This document shows positions 1-10,481 of a DNA stretch of 64,000 nucleotides, piece after piece. The number at the start of each line of letters is the position of its first letter. Within the stretch, counting starts at the first letter, position 1. A program made the position numbers and the translations under genes. The notes below the pieces were generated by a model. That model searched no databases. It worked only from the letters and a program-made list of their open reading frames with translations, and had not been told where the DNA came from. This stretch comes from Hemileia vastatrix (Eukaryota > Basidiomycota > Pucciniomycetes > Pucciniales > Zaghouaniaceae): the NCBI GenBank assembly GCA_030280995.1, contig JASXTE010000005.1:35370501-35434500 (forward strand). The letters run 5' to 3'.

Positions 1-46
1 TAATTTATATATCATTTACTGGACTCCTGGAATAGCCTGGCTGACA
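1..46 (-). repeat. Tip of the 3' LTR of element A
   Basis: Near-identical to 8,293-8,339, ending GGCTGACA, the CA terminus of an LTR in plus orientation. It is followed by the polypurine tract, which on the minus strand reads AGAGTGAGGGAG just before the LTR start TGTCAGCC. Confidence 0.85.
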
Positions 47-58
47 CTCCCTCACTCT
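47..58 (-). other. Polypurine tract of element A
   Basis: On the minus strand this reads AGAGTGAGGGAG immediately before the LTR start TGTCAGCC. This is the usual plus-strand priming site of LTR retrotransposons. Confidence 0.7.
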
Positions 59-80
59 AAAAAAAACAATAAAAAAAATG

Positions 81-3000
81 CTAAGATTTTTTCTTTTTGT
101 ATTTTTTCAACAGAGCAGGCAGATTTGAAATTTCCTTGCCAGCTATCCATGCATCATGTTCAGATGATTTGTTCTTATATCTCAATAAATATTCAGTACC
201 TCTTTCAGAAGTGATAATTCTATCATTGAGAATTTTATCAATTTCTGCTGTTTCTGTGACTTCCTGAGGGTTCTTCTTAGGTCTTCCTCTTCTTTTTGGA
301 AATAAGTCACTGTTGGAAGTATAAGGCTTAAGCAAAGAAATGGGAAAGACAGGATGTTTCCTATCATATGGAGAATACAATACAACTTCTACTGCATTAT
401 CACCAACCATTCTTTTAACAACAAATGGTCCTACAAAAGGATCTTTTAATTTGTGGTTACCTTGTAAATTGAAATGGAAAGTAGAGATCAACACTTCATC
501 ACCCTTGTTAAATGTGTATTCCTTATGGGATTTATCCCATCTTTTCTTTTCATATTCAAATGCTTTATCAATACAACTCTGAGCATGTTTTCTGCATAGC
601 TGTTGCATTTGCATAAAAGATTTTACACCAGGGTGTAGTTCCAACTTAGGTAATTTATTATTGAGAATCTGAGCAGGAGTATTTGGGACATAACCCAACC
701 AAAGCTCAAAAGGCTTTTTCTCAGTGACAGAATGAAAAGTACTATTATATGCAAATTCAAGACCAGGCAAAAGAGTGACCCAATCATGAGTAAATCTGTC
801 ATTGTCTTTATATTCTAAACTCAAGGCACAATACCTTCTAATCATATCTTCTAGAGTTTGAATCATTCTTTCAGCTAGACCATCAGTCTGAGGATGGTGA
901 GCTGTAGACAATTTTAACTCACAGCCACAAATATCCATCAAAGAGGTCCAAAACTCAGAAGTGAATTTTGGATCCCTATCAGAGATAATGGCTTTTGGAA
1001 AAGCAATAATATTAAACATGTAAGACCACCATAAGAAAGCTAATTCTTTGGTGGATACATCTTTGTGGGTTGGAATAAATTTGCACATTTTTGTGAATCT
1101 ATCCACTATTACCCAACAAGAGTTAAAGCTGTCTTTACCTGCAACAGGAAGACCAGTGACAAAATCCATATTAATGATTTGCCAGGGAGCACTAGGTGCT
1201 TCAATATGTTGTAATAACCCTGCTCTCTTACCTGTTAACCTTTTAGATTTTTGGCAGGAATCACAAGATTCAACATATAATTTTGTGTCTTCAGACATAT
1301 TAGCCCACCATGCAGTGTTTTTGATTCTAATCAATGTTTTTTCAAGATCAAAATGACCAGCTAATATGTCATCATGACAAAGTTTAAGGATAGTTTCTTT
1401 CATTGAAGGAGGAATAACAATTACATTGGTAAGCTTCCTTCTATAATATATATAACCATCGTCAATAGAAAACTTTCCTTTATTTAAAGCATTTTGGTAC
1501 TTTGCAGGAAGAGTTTTTATTAATGCTTGAATTGAAGCATTCTTAGGATCATTCAAAATAGTAACTAATTTATTTAAATCAGAATCTTTATCATATGAAT
1601 CCAGTATTAACTGTAATAACTCTTCCTCCATATCAACTATAAATATACCATGTATATGAACAGTATCATCTTCAGGTACATAAGCAGGATTGGAGTCATT
1701 ATTTGGCAGAGGCAATCTGGAGAGCATATCAACATTAGAGTGAACATTTCCAGCTCTATGGATAATATTCATCCTTCCTCTGTATTCTTGAACAGCAAGT
1801 TGCCACCTGAACATATGTCTGTTAGGTGTCTTGAGGTTTAAGAGAGATTTCACAGCACTACAGTCAGTTACCAACTCAAATTTTTGGTCATCCAAGTAGT
1901 AATGAAGTTTCTCCAGAGCCCAAACAACTGCTAAGCACTCCAATTGAGTGGCACCATATTTCAATTCACTATTTCTTAAGGTTCTTGAAATATAACAAAT
2001 TACAACCTCTGAGGATTTATCATTAATAATTTGCTTTTGGTGAAGGGCAGCACCCAGACCAATAAAGCTAGCATCTGTATAAAGTACAAATGGCTTGTTA
2101 AAATCTGGAAGAGCCAATATAGGGGCTGTCATTAAGCAACTTTTCAATGTATTAAAAGCTTTCTGACAGTCATTATTCCAGAGAAAAGCAACATCTTTTC
2201 TGGTTAGTTTTGTAAGAGGCAAGGCTATGACCTGATAATTTTTAATATATTGTCTATAATAGCCACACATACCTAAAAAACTTTGGATTTCTCTTACAGA
2301 AGTTGGTGCTTTCACATTTTGAATGGCAGCAACTTTATTATGGTCTACACAAATTTGTAAGCCTGACACAACATGGCCAAGGACTTTCAAAGATTGAAAA
2401 CCAAATTTACACTTTTTTAAAGATAAGGTCATATTGATTTCATCCATTTTTTGGAAAACTCTATTCAAGTGAATCATATGTTCATCAAAAGTTTTAGAAA
2501 AAACAATAATATCATCAATATAAACCATGAGCCAACCTTCAATAATTTCTTGATGGAAAGTGTTATCCATGACCTTCTGGAAAACTGAAGGAGCATTTTT
2601 AGGGCCGAATGGCATCCTAACATACTTATATATTCCCATATGAGTAGCAATAAGCAAAAAATTTTGAGAATTTTTCTCAACTGGAACTTGATGATAACCT
2701 TTATTACCATCCAGACAACTAATAAATTTTGCACCTTGCAAGGTAGCATGTATTGAATTAATTCTGGGTAAAGGATAAATATCATCAACAGTATAAGTAT
2801 TTAAAGCTCTGTAATCTCCACATAATCTAGCTTTATCTTTTTCATATGAAATCAAGACTGGGGAGATGACACAATATTTGGGGGTGACATCCACTTTCTC
2901 AATGATATTCATTTTCAATAATTTTTCAATATTATCTTCAATATCTTTTCTTTTTGATGGAGAAGCAGGATATGGTTTTTTCTTAAGGGTAGGAGGAATA

Positions 3001-4439
3001 TCACTCAAATTACAGGATAAGGTAATCTTCATTTCTTCCTGAACAATTCCCAAGACATGATACCCATGAGCAAAAGCCATAGGGAAAGAGGTAATAGAGG
3101 CAACAATAGAATCTTTTTGTTCACAAGTCAACTGATCACCAAAAGAAGCAGTATTTATTTCATGTAATAAATCATCCATATCAGTTGTTGTTCTACCTTT
3201 ACATTGGGTCAGTGAGTTACAAGATTTCAACAAATTCCCAGAAGGTCTAGGAGAAGAAATTTTGAATTTTCTTTTCCCATTCATTCCTAAGGTAAAGCAA
3301 TTATTTGCTGGGTCCAGTTTCACACCAAACATGGTTAAAATATCATTTCCCATAATAAACCAATTGCTCAAATTATCATTTTTCATGACAACAAACTCAC
3401 AAATAGCTCTGACAAAACCACCATTATATTTGAAGAATACAGAGGTTTTGTATTTGCCAATAGGAAATAAGATAGAACCATACCCTCTCCATTTTTCAGA
3501 AGTTATAGGCAATAATTTACTCAAATATTCCTTATCCACTGAAGCCAAAGCTTTTTCAGATACTACACTTCCTCCAGCACCAGAATCAAGAACTACATCA
3601 ACATTTTTACCATTAATGATAACAGGTGCCTTTAAAGGGGATATAGGAATAGAATTGTTAGTAATATCTTTAATTATCTCAGCATTTTCTACTGAAGATA
3701 AATTCAATACACAATCTTCAGATATATTATTTAAATAATGGACATCATGTTCCAACATTAAAACATCTTTAACAGATTCATTGTCATAGGAGATATTACT
3801 TTCACAGTCACTGGAAGAATTATTGACATCAAGTTCAACTTCATCAGTGTCTTCATTTTGTTCAACAAGATGAATTTTCTTGTCACAAACATGACCCTTC
3901 TGCCACGGTTTGTTACATTTATAACAAGTATTTTTTGCATATTTTTTAGGTGCAACTGGGGCAGAGGGTTTACCAGATTTTTCTGGGAGCTTTATAGAAG
4001 GTTTATTCTGATCATTATAAGATTTACTAAGGTAATTCTTTGGTTCATATCTATGGTTGAGTAGTACTTCATTACAGATATTAATGAAAGAAGAATTTTC
4101 CCTTACATGCTCAGTTCTAGCAACAATCAAATCCCTAAGAGAATTTGGTAATTTATACAAGATTTTATCTCTCCAAATATCATAATCCAACTTTGGATCA
4201 ATTGCTCTAAGGATTTTAGTTATTTTCATCAGAAAAACAATGGGCTTTTCAACAGAGGAGGATACATATCTAGTATTCTCATACAGTCTCTGCTGAGCTA
4301 ACCTGAATTTTGAACCACCAAACTGATTCTCAATCAAGGATTTCCAATCATTCCATGTATAATGATTGTTATCTAAGAGGACAGATTCATACCACATCAA
4401 GGCTACATTGGAAAATAAAGAAATTACACCACACAATAT
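81..4439 (-). CDS. Element A: gag C-terminus, protease, RT, RNase H, integrase, chromodomain
   Basis: One long open frame, about 1,450 codons, runs from the right edge of the inserted element to a stop at 81. It begins inside the capsid part of gag. A zinc-knuckle-like motif CYKCNKPWQKGHVC lies near residue 194, of the plant-chromovirus type with a stretched spacing. The protease motif LDSGAGGS is near 303, RT with YIDD near 660, and RNase H with YTDAS near 805. The integrase HHCC zinc finger is near 1,040-1,080 and its DDE triad near D1110, D1172 and E1208 (SDRDPKF, LAERM). A chromodomain at about 1,415-1,470 probably directs integration to histone-marked chromatin. No frameshift or stop is seen downstream of the insertion. 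The open frame itself extends to 4,502 through inserted DNA and lacks the native ATG, so gag and pol can no longer be made as one protein. Confidence 0.9.
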   Translation of the reverse strand: MLCGVISLFSNVALMWYESVLLDNNHYTWNDWKSLIENQFGGSKFRLAQQRLYENTRYVSSSVEKPIVFLMKITKILRAIDPKLDYDIWRDKILYKLPNSLRDLIVARTEHVRENSSFINICNEVLLNHRYEPKNYLSKSYNDQNKPSIKLPEKSGKPSAPVAPKKYAKNTCYKCNKPWQKGHVCDKKIHLVEQNEDTDEVELDVNNSSSDCESNISYDNESVKDVLMLEHDVHYLNNISEDCVLNLSSVENAEIIKDITNNSIPISPLKAPVIINGKNVDVVLDSGAGGSVVSEKALASVDKEYLSKLLPITSEKWRGYGSILFPIGKYKTSVFFKYNGGFVRAICEFVVMKNDNLSNWFIMGNDILTMFGVKLDPANNCFTLGMNGKRKFKISSPRPSGNLLKSCNSLTQCKGRTTTDMDDLLHEINTASFGDQLTCEQKDSIVASITSFPMAFAHGYHVLGIVQEEMKITLSCNLSDIPPTLKKKPYPASPSKRKDIEDNIEKLLKMNIIEKVDVTPKYCVISPVLISYEKDKARLCGDYRALNTYTVDDIYPLPRINSIHATLQGAKFISCLDGNKGYHQVPVEKNSQNFLLIATHMGIYKYVRMPFGPKNAPSVFQKVMDNTFHQEIIEGWLMVYIDDIIVFSKTFDEHMIHLNRVFQKMDEINMTLSLKKCKFGFQSLKVLGHVVSGLQICVDHNKVAAIQNVKAPTSVREIQSFLGMCGYYRQYIKNYQVIALPLTKLTRKDVAFLWNNDCQKAFNTLKSCLMTAPILALPDFNKPFVLYTDASFIGLGAALHQKQIINDKSSEVVICYISRTLRNSELKYGATQLECLAVVWALEKLHYYLDDQKFELVTDCSAVKSLLNLKTPNRHMFRWQLAVQEYRGRMNIIHRAGNVHSNVDMLSRLPLPNNDSNPAYVPEDDTVHIHGIFIVDMEEELLQLILDSYDKDSDLNKLVTILNDPKNASIQALIKTLPAKYQNALNKGKFSIDDGYIYYRRKLTNVIVIPPSMKETILKLCHDDILAGHFDLEKTLIRIKNTAWWANMSEDTKLYVESCDSCQKSKRLTGKRAGLLQHIEAPSAPWQIINMDFVTGLPVAGKDSFNSCWVIVDRFTKMCKFIPTHKDVSTKELAFLWWSYMFNIIAFPKAIISDRDPKFTSEFWTSLMDICGCELKLSTAHHPQTDGLAERMIQTLEDMIRRYCALSLEYKDNDRFTHDWVTLLPGLEFAYNSTFHSVTEKKPFELWLGYVPNTPAQILNNKLPKLELHPGVKSFMQMQQLCRKHAQSCIDKAFEYEKKRWDKSHKEYTFNKGDEVLISTFHFNLQGNHKLKDPFVGPFVVKRMVGDNAVEVVLYSPYDRKHPVFPISLLKPYTSNSDLFPKRRGRPKKNPQEVTETAEIDKILNDRIITSERGTEYLLRYKNKSSEHDAWIAGKEISNLPALLKKYKKKKS

Positions 4440-4673
4440 GGGGGGCGGACTTGCTAGCAAGTCCGCAACCTTGGACCCAAACTCACCATAGATTGAACAC
4501 ACATTGAGCTATTGATAAAGGAGCCATACAATCAGGAATGAACACCACTCAGAAGAACAGTTTTAGGTGGGTGTTCAAGTAGAGTTCAGTATGGGTTCAG
4601 TATGAGTTCAGTCTGAGTTCCATCTGAGTTCCATCTGAGTTCAGGTTGAGGACTTGCTAGCAAGTCCACCCCC
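4440..4673. mobile_element. 234-bp inverted-repeat element inserted in gag of element A
   Basis: Both ends carry the same inverted repeat of about 29 bp: five or six G, then (C/T), then the perfect palindrome GGACTTGCTAGCAAGTCC, then CAACCT. The palindromes lie at 4,447-4,464 and 4,650-4,667. A 3-bp TAT flanks both sides (4,437-4,439 and 4,674-4,676). Removing the element plus one TAT restores an uninterrupted gag frame, so this is a real insertion. The interior has short direct repeats of the type GAGTTCAGTATG / GAGTTCCATCT at 4,575-4,645 and no coding capacity. It is a non-autonomous DNA element (MITE-like). The superfamily is not assigned; a 3-bp duplication would suit CACTA-like mobilisation. 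Confidence 0.8.
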
Positions 4674-6164
4674 TATATTGCGTAGTGTTAGCTTAGAAAC
4701 AATTTCCTCATCAGGTAGTTTATAAGATCTCTTTAAATTATCAATTCTCTGGATAAAGTGTTGCCAATCAGAGGAAGAATCACCATCAAAGGTAGGATAT
4801 TGGTCTAACTTAGGCCAATTTTTCTGACTAATGGGATGGTCCACTTTTTGGTTTGAATTATTCATTATTAATAATTCCTGAAGTTTAGCCAGGTGTTCAG
4901 AAATTTCATTATTTACAGAAACAGCTGGTGCATGACCATCACAAGATTTTTTGCTAGTAGCAAAAGATTTTACAGAGTCATTGTCAGTTTGTTTAATGGT
5001 TGAAATATGAGGAAGAAAGGATGAACTTTGCTCAGGTCTTTTCCCTTTATTTTTATGCAGCTTATTTACAGAAATCTCATTTAATTCATTATTGGTGTTT
5101 AAGGTTGAGAAATTTTCCTGTAGGTCAGACACATAGTTTCTTATTCTTGGAATTTCAGACATCTGGTCATTTACTTTTGCAAGAGATAGAACATTTCTGT
5201 CCTCAGAAACTGAGTGTTTGGTACTTAGTGCATGGAAATCATTTTTTAGCTTCTTAAACTCATTTTGCAGAGATTTTATTTCATTTTTGAATGAATAATT
5301 TTCCTCAATAAGGGGTTTCAATTCACTCAAGGTCTTATGTAGACTGATATTTCTATCTGAGATAGCTCTATGGTCACTTCTTATTTGTTTTTGTTGACTA
5401 AGAACAATATTCAAGGTTTCTTTGATTTTTAAATAAGCTGTATCTTGTACAGAAGAACTCACTTTACATTGCAAGTGTAAATTATTTAATCTATCATTTT
5501 CATGGATTAACACATCTCTCACATGTTTGTCTTTCACAATATTAAAATCAAGGGTATCTTTCAATATTTCCTCAGAAGTTTTTTCAATTAAGGTATAGAT
5601 TTCAGGGGGAACAGAATCATTTTTAATTGCAAGAGAAGGATTAATTAAAGATGTAGAAGTTAAATGTAAAGGTTCATCAAATGACAATTTGCTAATTACA
5701 TCAATAGGGCTACTAGTTACAGGAAGCTGTCTTTTAACAGGTTTAATTGTTCTTTCACCATGTTCAATAATATTACCTGCAGAAGAAGATTTATTAGAAA
5801 ACATACCCAAGTGACTATCAACCAAATTACTTACCATGGCAGAGGAGGAAACTTCCCCTGGGACTGAGTTTGGGATTGTGCTTGGGCCTTCTTTCTCCTG
5901 CCTTGTTGGTAGGGATGAGGAGGTGGATGGAAATTGGGTGTTCTGGATGGGCCAGGCTGATGATGAGGAGGGTTTTGCACATTCTGTTGGTAGTGACTCA
6001 TTAGATAATCCCATTTCCATTGCTCTACTTCCATAGTATTTGGATTTTGGATGGTTGAGCTGGGTGGCTGTGAAGGTTGAGCCTGAAACTGAGGCTGATT
6101 GGGAGGCAACTGAGGAGGGGCCTGGGCCTGAATCTGGTTCCTGAGTTCTTGGACCTGATCCCAC
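4674..6164 (-). pseudogene. Element A: gag N-terminal portion with coiled coil, cut by the insertion
   Basis: This open frame ends with a stop just inside the inserted element (4,641). Its C-terminal part (TFDGDSSSDWQHFIQRID) is the start of a retrotransposon capsid domain that continues across the insertion into the pol-containing frame. The middle (about 5,100-5,500) is a heptad-like, Lys/Glu/Leu-rich coiled coil. The first 110 codons overlap another open frame (5,831-6,421) and may not be translated in this phase. Frame and orientation match the downstream pol after removal of the insertion. Confidence 0.75.
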
Positions 6165-6512
6165 AATGTGTCTACCTTTGCTTTGTACGTCATATTTGCT
6201 GTCTTAAACTCTTTTATATGACTAGATAGGTTGCTGATTTGTTGTGGCAGAGGAAGCTTTTTTATTTTGAAGCCTTTTGGAAGACCTTCTTGAGGCACTA
6301 GAGGCTTTACTTCCTTCTGTGGTACTGGGGGAAGGGGGTTTGGTTTGTTTGCATTTCCTGTCATTTCCACATCCTGCAGTATGTGAATTCTTTGTGTTAG
6401 CATAAGATTTTTTATGACCAACTTTAGAAGAACTTACAGTGTCAGCATCATAGTCAATTTCAATTTCATCCACTTGCATGTTATCCATTTTTTCTGCCAA
6501 ATTGTTGGACAT
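5831..6512 (-). CDS. Element A: gag leader region with two overlapping open frames
   Basis: An ATG at 6,512 opens a 96-codon frame (to 6,222), rich in Ser/Lys, in the same phase as the main gag frame that reopens at 6,164. A second frame, 6,421-5,831, encodes 196 Pro/Gln-rich codons. It resembles gag linkers of other fungal gypsy elements (QWKWDYLMSHYQQ, PGPSRTP) and ends at CCATG/GTAAGT (donor at 5,833). A TTCTAATAA branch-like site and TCTGCAG follow within 60 nt. How the frames join (splicing, frameshift or mutation) is not resolved: the simplest GTAAGT-TCTGCAG intron does not restore phase. Confidence 0.5.
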
Positions 6513-7583
6513 ACTAGTGGGAAGATTTATAATTTACTTTTTACTTTATAAAAAAATAATAAAAGTTAGTCAATAATTGCTCCAAATAATAAAAAAAATA
6601 TTTAATTAATTAAATTATAGAAAAAATAATTTTCAATATAAAGTAATAATTAAAAAATTAATTTAAAAAAAAAATGGATTGCAAGGTTAAATTGGGAATA
6701 ACAAGTAAGTTAATTCAACCAATTAATTACCAATATTAAATATGGCAATAAATTTGGGACTAAGCACAATGTACTTTTAAGTCAACCAAAATTAACAATA
6801 ATTAATTATAAAAAAAAAATTAAATTAATAATTCAATTTGTATTAATAATAATGTCAATTCTTCTAGGAATAAGAGGATTTAACACTCTATAATGGTCAA
6901 CTAGGAAAAAAAATTTTTAAAAATTGAACACTTACACTCAGTGAATCAGCAATTAAGCCACAATCACTGTTATTGCAATAAAAATATAGTAATATGAGTG
7001 AGAGGCGCAAAGGTGAACTTACTATAGTGATTGAAAAATCACTTCAAAATAGTATAAAAATTAATATTATATAAACCTAAGATGTCGAACCCAAGTTTGA
7101 AACACAGTCGCGGCAAAAGTTTCGTTTTGCTAGGTGGTCCGTGCGTTTTGTCGTTCGTCGCCAGGCTCAATCGTCGTCGTCGTTTTGGAAAGGTCCCCAG
7201 TTGTCGGTCAGTCGTCTAGAAGAGGTAAGAAAAATAGGAGAAAAAGGAGGAGAGAAGGAGGAGGACAAGGGAAAATAAAGAAATAAACCAAAGAATATAT
7301 ATTTAATTTATTTGAGAGGGAAACAATGGTGAGCAACTTTGAGAGGTGAAAAAAACTTAGATTTTATTAACAATAATATTATTAAATGTAAGGGTTCTGC
7401 GCGGCAAACAATTTTAATTACTATCAGACTTAAAGCAACCTTTGATTTGTTGTATAGAATTTAAATTAGATTTGTATTACTAATAAAAAAAATATAAACG
7501 TAATAAATTGGTTATTTAATTTGTTGAGTGTGTAATAAGTGATGAGGCTACAGGGGATTATCCAAGGCCCTTTTATAGGCAAT
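6513..7583 (-). other. Untranslated leader of element A
   Basis: About 1.07 kb of AT-rich DNA between gag and the primer-binding site. On the plus strand it holds a purine-rich stretch (7,215-7,275). No ORF of note is seen. It is long for a gypsy leader but continuous with the element. Confidence 0.6.
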
Positions 7584-7601
7584 GGGTCCTCTGAAGCGCC
7601 A
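7584..7601 (-). other. Putative primer-binding site of element A
   Basis: On the minus strand this reads TGGCGCTTCAGAGGACCC, starting with the obligatory TGG, 7 nt inside the inferred LTR border. The priming tRNA was not identified. Confidence 0.5.
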
Positions 7602-7608
7602 CTATATT

Positions 7609-8339
7609 TGTAAATACAATAATTAGAATAGAATAAAACAAGTATATCAAAGAGTAAGTGAAACATAACAATGTAGAGAAAAATATGAAACAAATAATTA
7701 AAACCCCAATTAAGAAACCAATTTTCCCGCCATTAATTCCCAAATCAGTAAGTGAAAATAGTGAATAACTAAACAAGATTGGAACATAGGAACTATGAGA
7801 AAAATAATTCCAAACAGATGGTACAATCTGATTAAAGGATATTTTAAGTGAAACAAAAAAATACTTTGACGCAACAAATCATGTAATTAATCTCAATTTA
7901 GTATAAATTATTTATTTGTTTTTTCTAACACAATTAAGGGTCAAAAGAAGCGTCATTAATTATTGTTTAGTATGATATGAGAGGTGTTATTTAATATATA
8001 AATTTAAATAATTAATTAAAATATATTATAAGCCAATTTTACACTTATAATTATAATATATGTTTTTTTCAATTAATTAAATATAAATTTATAATTATTA
8101 AATACATAAAAATGCGCCATTATTTGTAGAATATATTATATTATGTTCCATTTAACTGTATATAAAAATATATATAACCAATAAATTTAATGTAACACTT
8201 GTATATAATAAAATACTTATATAATTTCATTATGCAATAAAATATTAAGTTATATTCATTAAATACAATTCTTACCCACTCTTTAAGGTTTTATAATTTA
8301 TATATCATTTACTGGACTCCTGGAATAGCCTGGCTGACA
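7609..8339 (-). repeat. 5' LTR of element A
   Basis: Bounded by TG (7,609) and CA (8,339). The right end matches the LTR fragment at 1-46. The left border is inferred from the TG dinucleotide next to the primer-binding site, since the other LTR is cut off by the window edge. Length about 731 bp, very AT-rich. Confidence 0.65.
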
Positions 8340-9060
8340 AATCTCTTGATGCTAAATTTGATGTCTAGATATAGGTGTATAGTTTGCTATCAATATCTGA
8401 TAATTTATGGGAAATCTCTACAAACAAACTTTTTTTCTTGGATGCAGATTTTGGAATGGAAAAATCTTTGAAACTCTAAAAAACAGATATTATCAAATTT
8501 CAGACAAGTTCAAATAATATTCTGCACTTTCTTCATGAAAAACACAAATTATTTCTATCAAAAGATCAATAACAGGAAAAAATGCCATGCTATGATTTAT
8601 TAGAAAAAAAAGTCAAATATTATAACCTGTCATAATGTATTTTGCACTATTATTATTTTTTCATTAAACAAATGGATTACATATATTAAGGTAGAGATTC
8701 TTGTGCACTGAATTTACTTTATCTGAGCCATAAAAATGACCATGTCCACATCTTTTCTAAAGTTTATTTGGTGTTAAGTAATATTTGAAGTGTTTTCAAA
8801 TTGCAAACTAGCAAGCATAATCCAAGAGCTATTTTATAATTTTGATCAAGATTAATTTTCTTATTCTAATCAAGACAATTTGCCTTCAGCTAATGTCAAA
8901 AGGTTAGAAATTTTTTATGTTTCCTCAGTCAAATGATAGTATCAATTTTTTGATATCATTATTTCTCCTTTTTCAGAAGTTTTTTTTTTGTTTTTTTTTG
9001 TTTTGTAAGATTAATAATAAAACTGAAAAGTGTTTGCACTTTTAATATAGATATAGATTA
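8340..9060. other. AT-rich intergenic DNA, nothing recognised
   Basis: Flanking sequence to the right of element A. No ORF, inverted repeat or element end was recognised. Confidence 0.6.
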
Positions 9061-9512
9061 GGCACTGTCACCTGCAGAGAACTGTTGCTGCGACTCTTTT
9101 CTGCACGTGACCAGCCCTCTCCGGCCACACCCTGGGTCAGATAGACCATAGTACTTTGATACTATGGTCCATCTGCCCAAGGGGGCATAGGAGAAGGCTG
9201 GCCATGTGCAGCAAAGAGTCCCAGCCACAGTTTGCTGCACGCGACAGCGCCTTCTCCCTGGCTATGGTCAGATAGACCATAACATTAAGTTATGGTCTAT
9301 CTGTCCAAGCCAAGGCGAGGAAAAAAAAAGGTCACTTACAGCAAAGTATTGCTGCGATACTTTGCTGCACATGACAAGTAATGGTTTAGGTGGCCAGGTC
9401 AAATGGACCATATCATAAAACAGATATGGTTCATTTGACCCAGCCTTTGGTGGCTATCTGCTGGTCACATGCAGCAAAGTGTTGCAGCAATACTTTGCTG
9501 CACCTGACTAAG
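9061..9512. repeat. Array of alternating palindromic units
   Basis: Two kinds of imperfect palindrome alternate. The first type is CAGATAGACCATA...TATGGTCTATCTG, at 9,136-9,178 and 9,270-9,304, with a variant at 9,393-9,440. The second type is GTGCAGCAAAG...CTTTGCTGCAC, at 9,205-9,240, 9,330-9,372 and 9,468-9,503. Units recur every 60-100 bp and the array is much more GC-rich than its surroundings. Transcripts would fold into a row of hairpins. It may be the subterminal repeat region of a DNA transposon such as the one whose transposase remnant follows at 10,482. Confidence 0.7.
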
Positions 9513-10029
9513 TAGCGGGCACCAATCCTGGATCAAAAATGAGCCATAAGAAATTGAATTTTTGATTAATATAGCAAAAATATGTGAGTTAAAATACTGT
9601 GGTCCCATGAAAATAAAAATAATTGTGGGATTTTTTTTCATGGGATCAGAGAATTTGAGTTTAAAAAAAGGTTCAATGCACCATAATTTAAACATTATGG
9701 TCCATCAAACCATGAATAAGGGAACTGGGACAGGTGATGACTTTGGAATAAGTATATAGGTAATTCTTTTTTCAATGTGAAAAGTGAGTAATTGGGGAGT
9801 TTCATAGGACTAAATTAACAAAAAATTTATTTTTTTCAACTAAATTTTACTACATATTTTATGGGAAATAACATATATATAAATTTGTGACTAGCAACAT
9901 GGAGAGAGAGAGAAAAAGTAAGCAGAGATTAAACATAATATTTATATAAGGTTATGGATTTTAAGTTTATGGAATTGAGAAAGGTTTTTTTGAGGGGTTT
10001 AACAGAATTTTACTAGAGAGAAACACCTT

Positions 10030-10135
10030 TGCGCAGCCTTTCCTGGCACTTTTAAAGCCCCTTTTCCACCCCCAGTCGGCCCCAGGGGGGCCCCACTGGG
10101 AGTGACAGAGGGGCTAAAGGGGGGCTTCAAAGGTT
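10030..10135. repeat. GC-rich inverted repeat
   Basis: The arms CACTTTTAAAGCCCC and GGGGGGCTTCAAAGG pair around a GC-rich centre that contains GGCCCCAGGGGGGCCCC. It is a foldback structure in otherwise AT-rich DNA and could be a small MITE or part of the neighbouring transposon. The remaining sequence of 9,513-10,480 shows nothing else. Confidence 0.45.
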
Positions 10136-10481
10136 TAAAATAAGTGATTCAAAGGGGTAAGTCAGAGGTAATGAAGGTAAAATTCATAATATAGTGTTCT
10201 TAAAATATAAAATAATAATTTTTTTTTTTTGTTTTTTATAAAATTAAATTTTTTATGTCAAATTTTTTGTATAATTTTTTGGTGTTGAAGATAGCAATTT
10301 TCAAGATTCCCAATATCAAGGTACATATAAATTCCTTAAAATTTCATTGGGAAATTAAAAGCTGTTTTTGAATTTTAATAAGATATTTCATAAGGTAAAA
10401 TTTAATCAAATGTACTAAAATATATTGTGATATTATTCTATACACTGAACACATCTAGCCTTCAATGCATCAACAGATAAT

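Larger units (their letters stand above)
1..8339 (-). mobile_element. Element A: Ty3/gypsy chromovirus, minus strand, entering from the left edge
   Basis: The last 46 bases of the left LTR (ending GGCTGACA) recur at 8,293-8,339, so the window holds the element's 3' LTR tip, polypurine tract, pol, gag, leader, primer-binding site and complete 5' LTR, read right to left. Gag, aspartic protease, RT, RNase H, integrase and a C-terminal chromodomain follow in chromovirus order. A 234-bp inverted-repeat insertion splits gag. Apart from that, pol is open over its whole length, so the copy is fairly young. The left LTR lies mostly outside the window, so LTR divergence and target duplication cannot be read. 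Confidence 0.9.
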
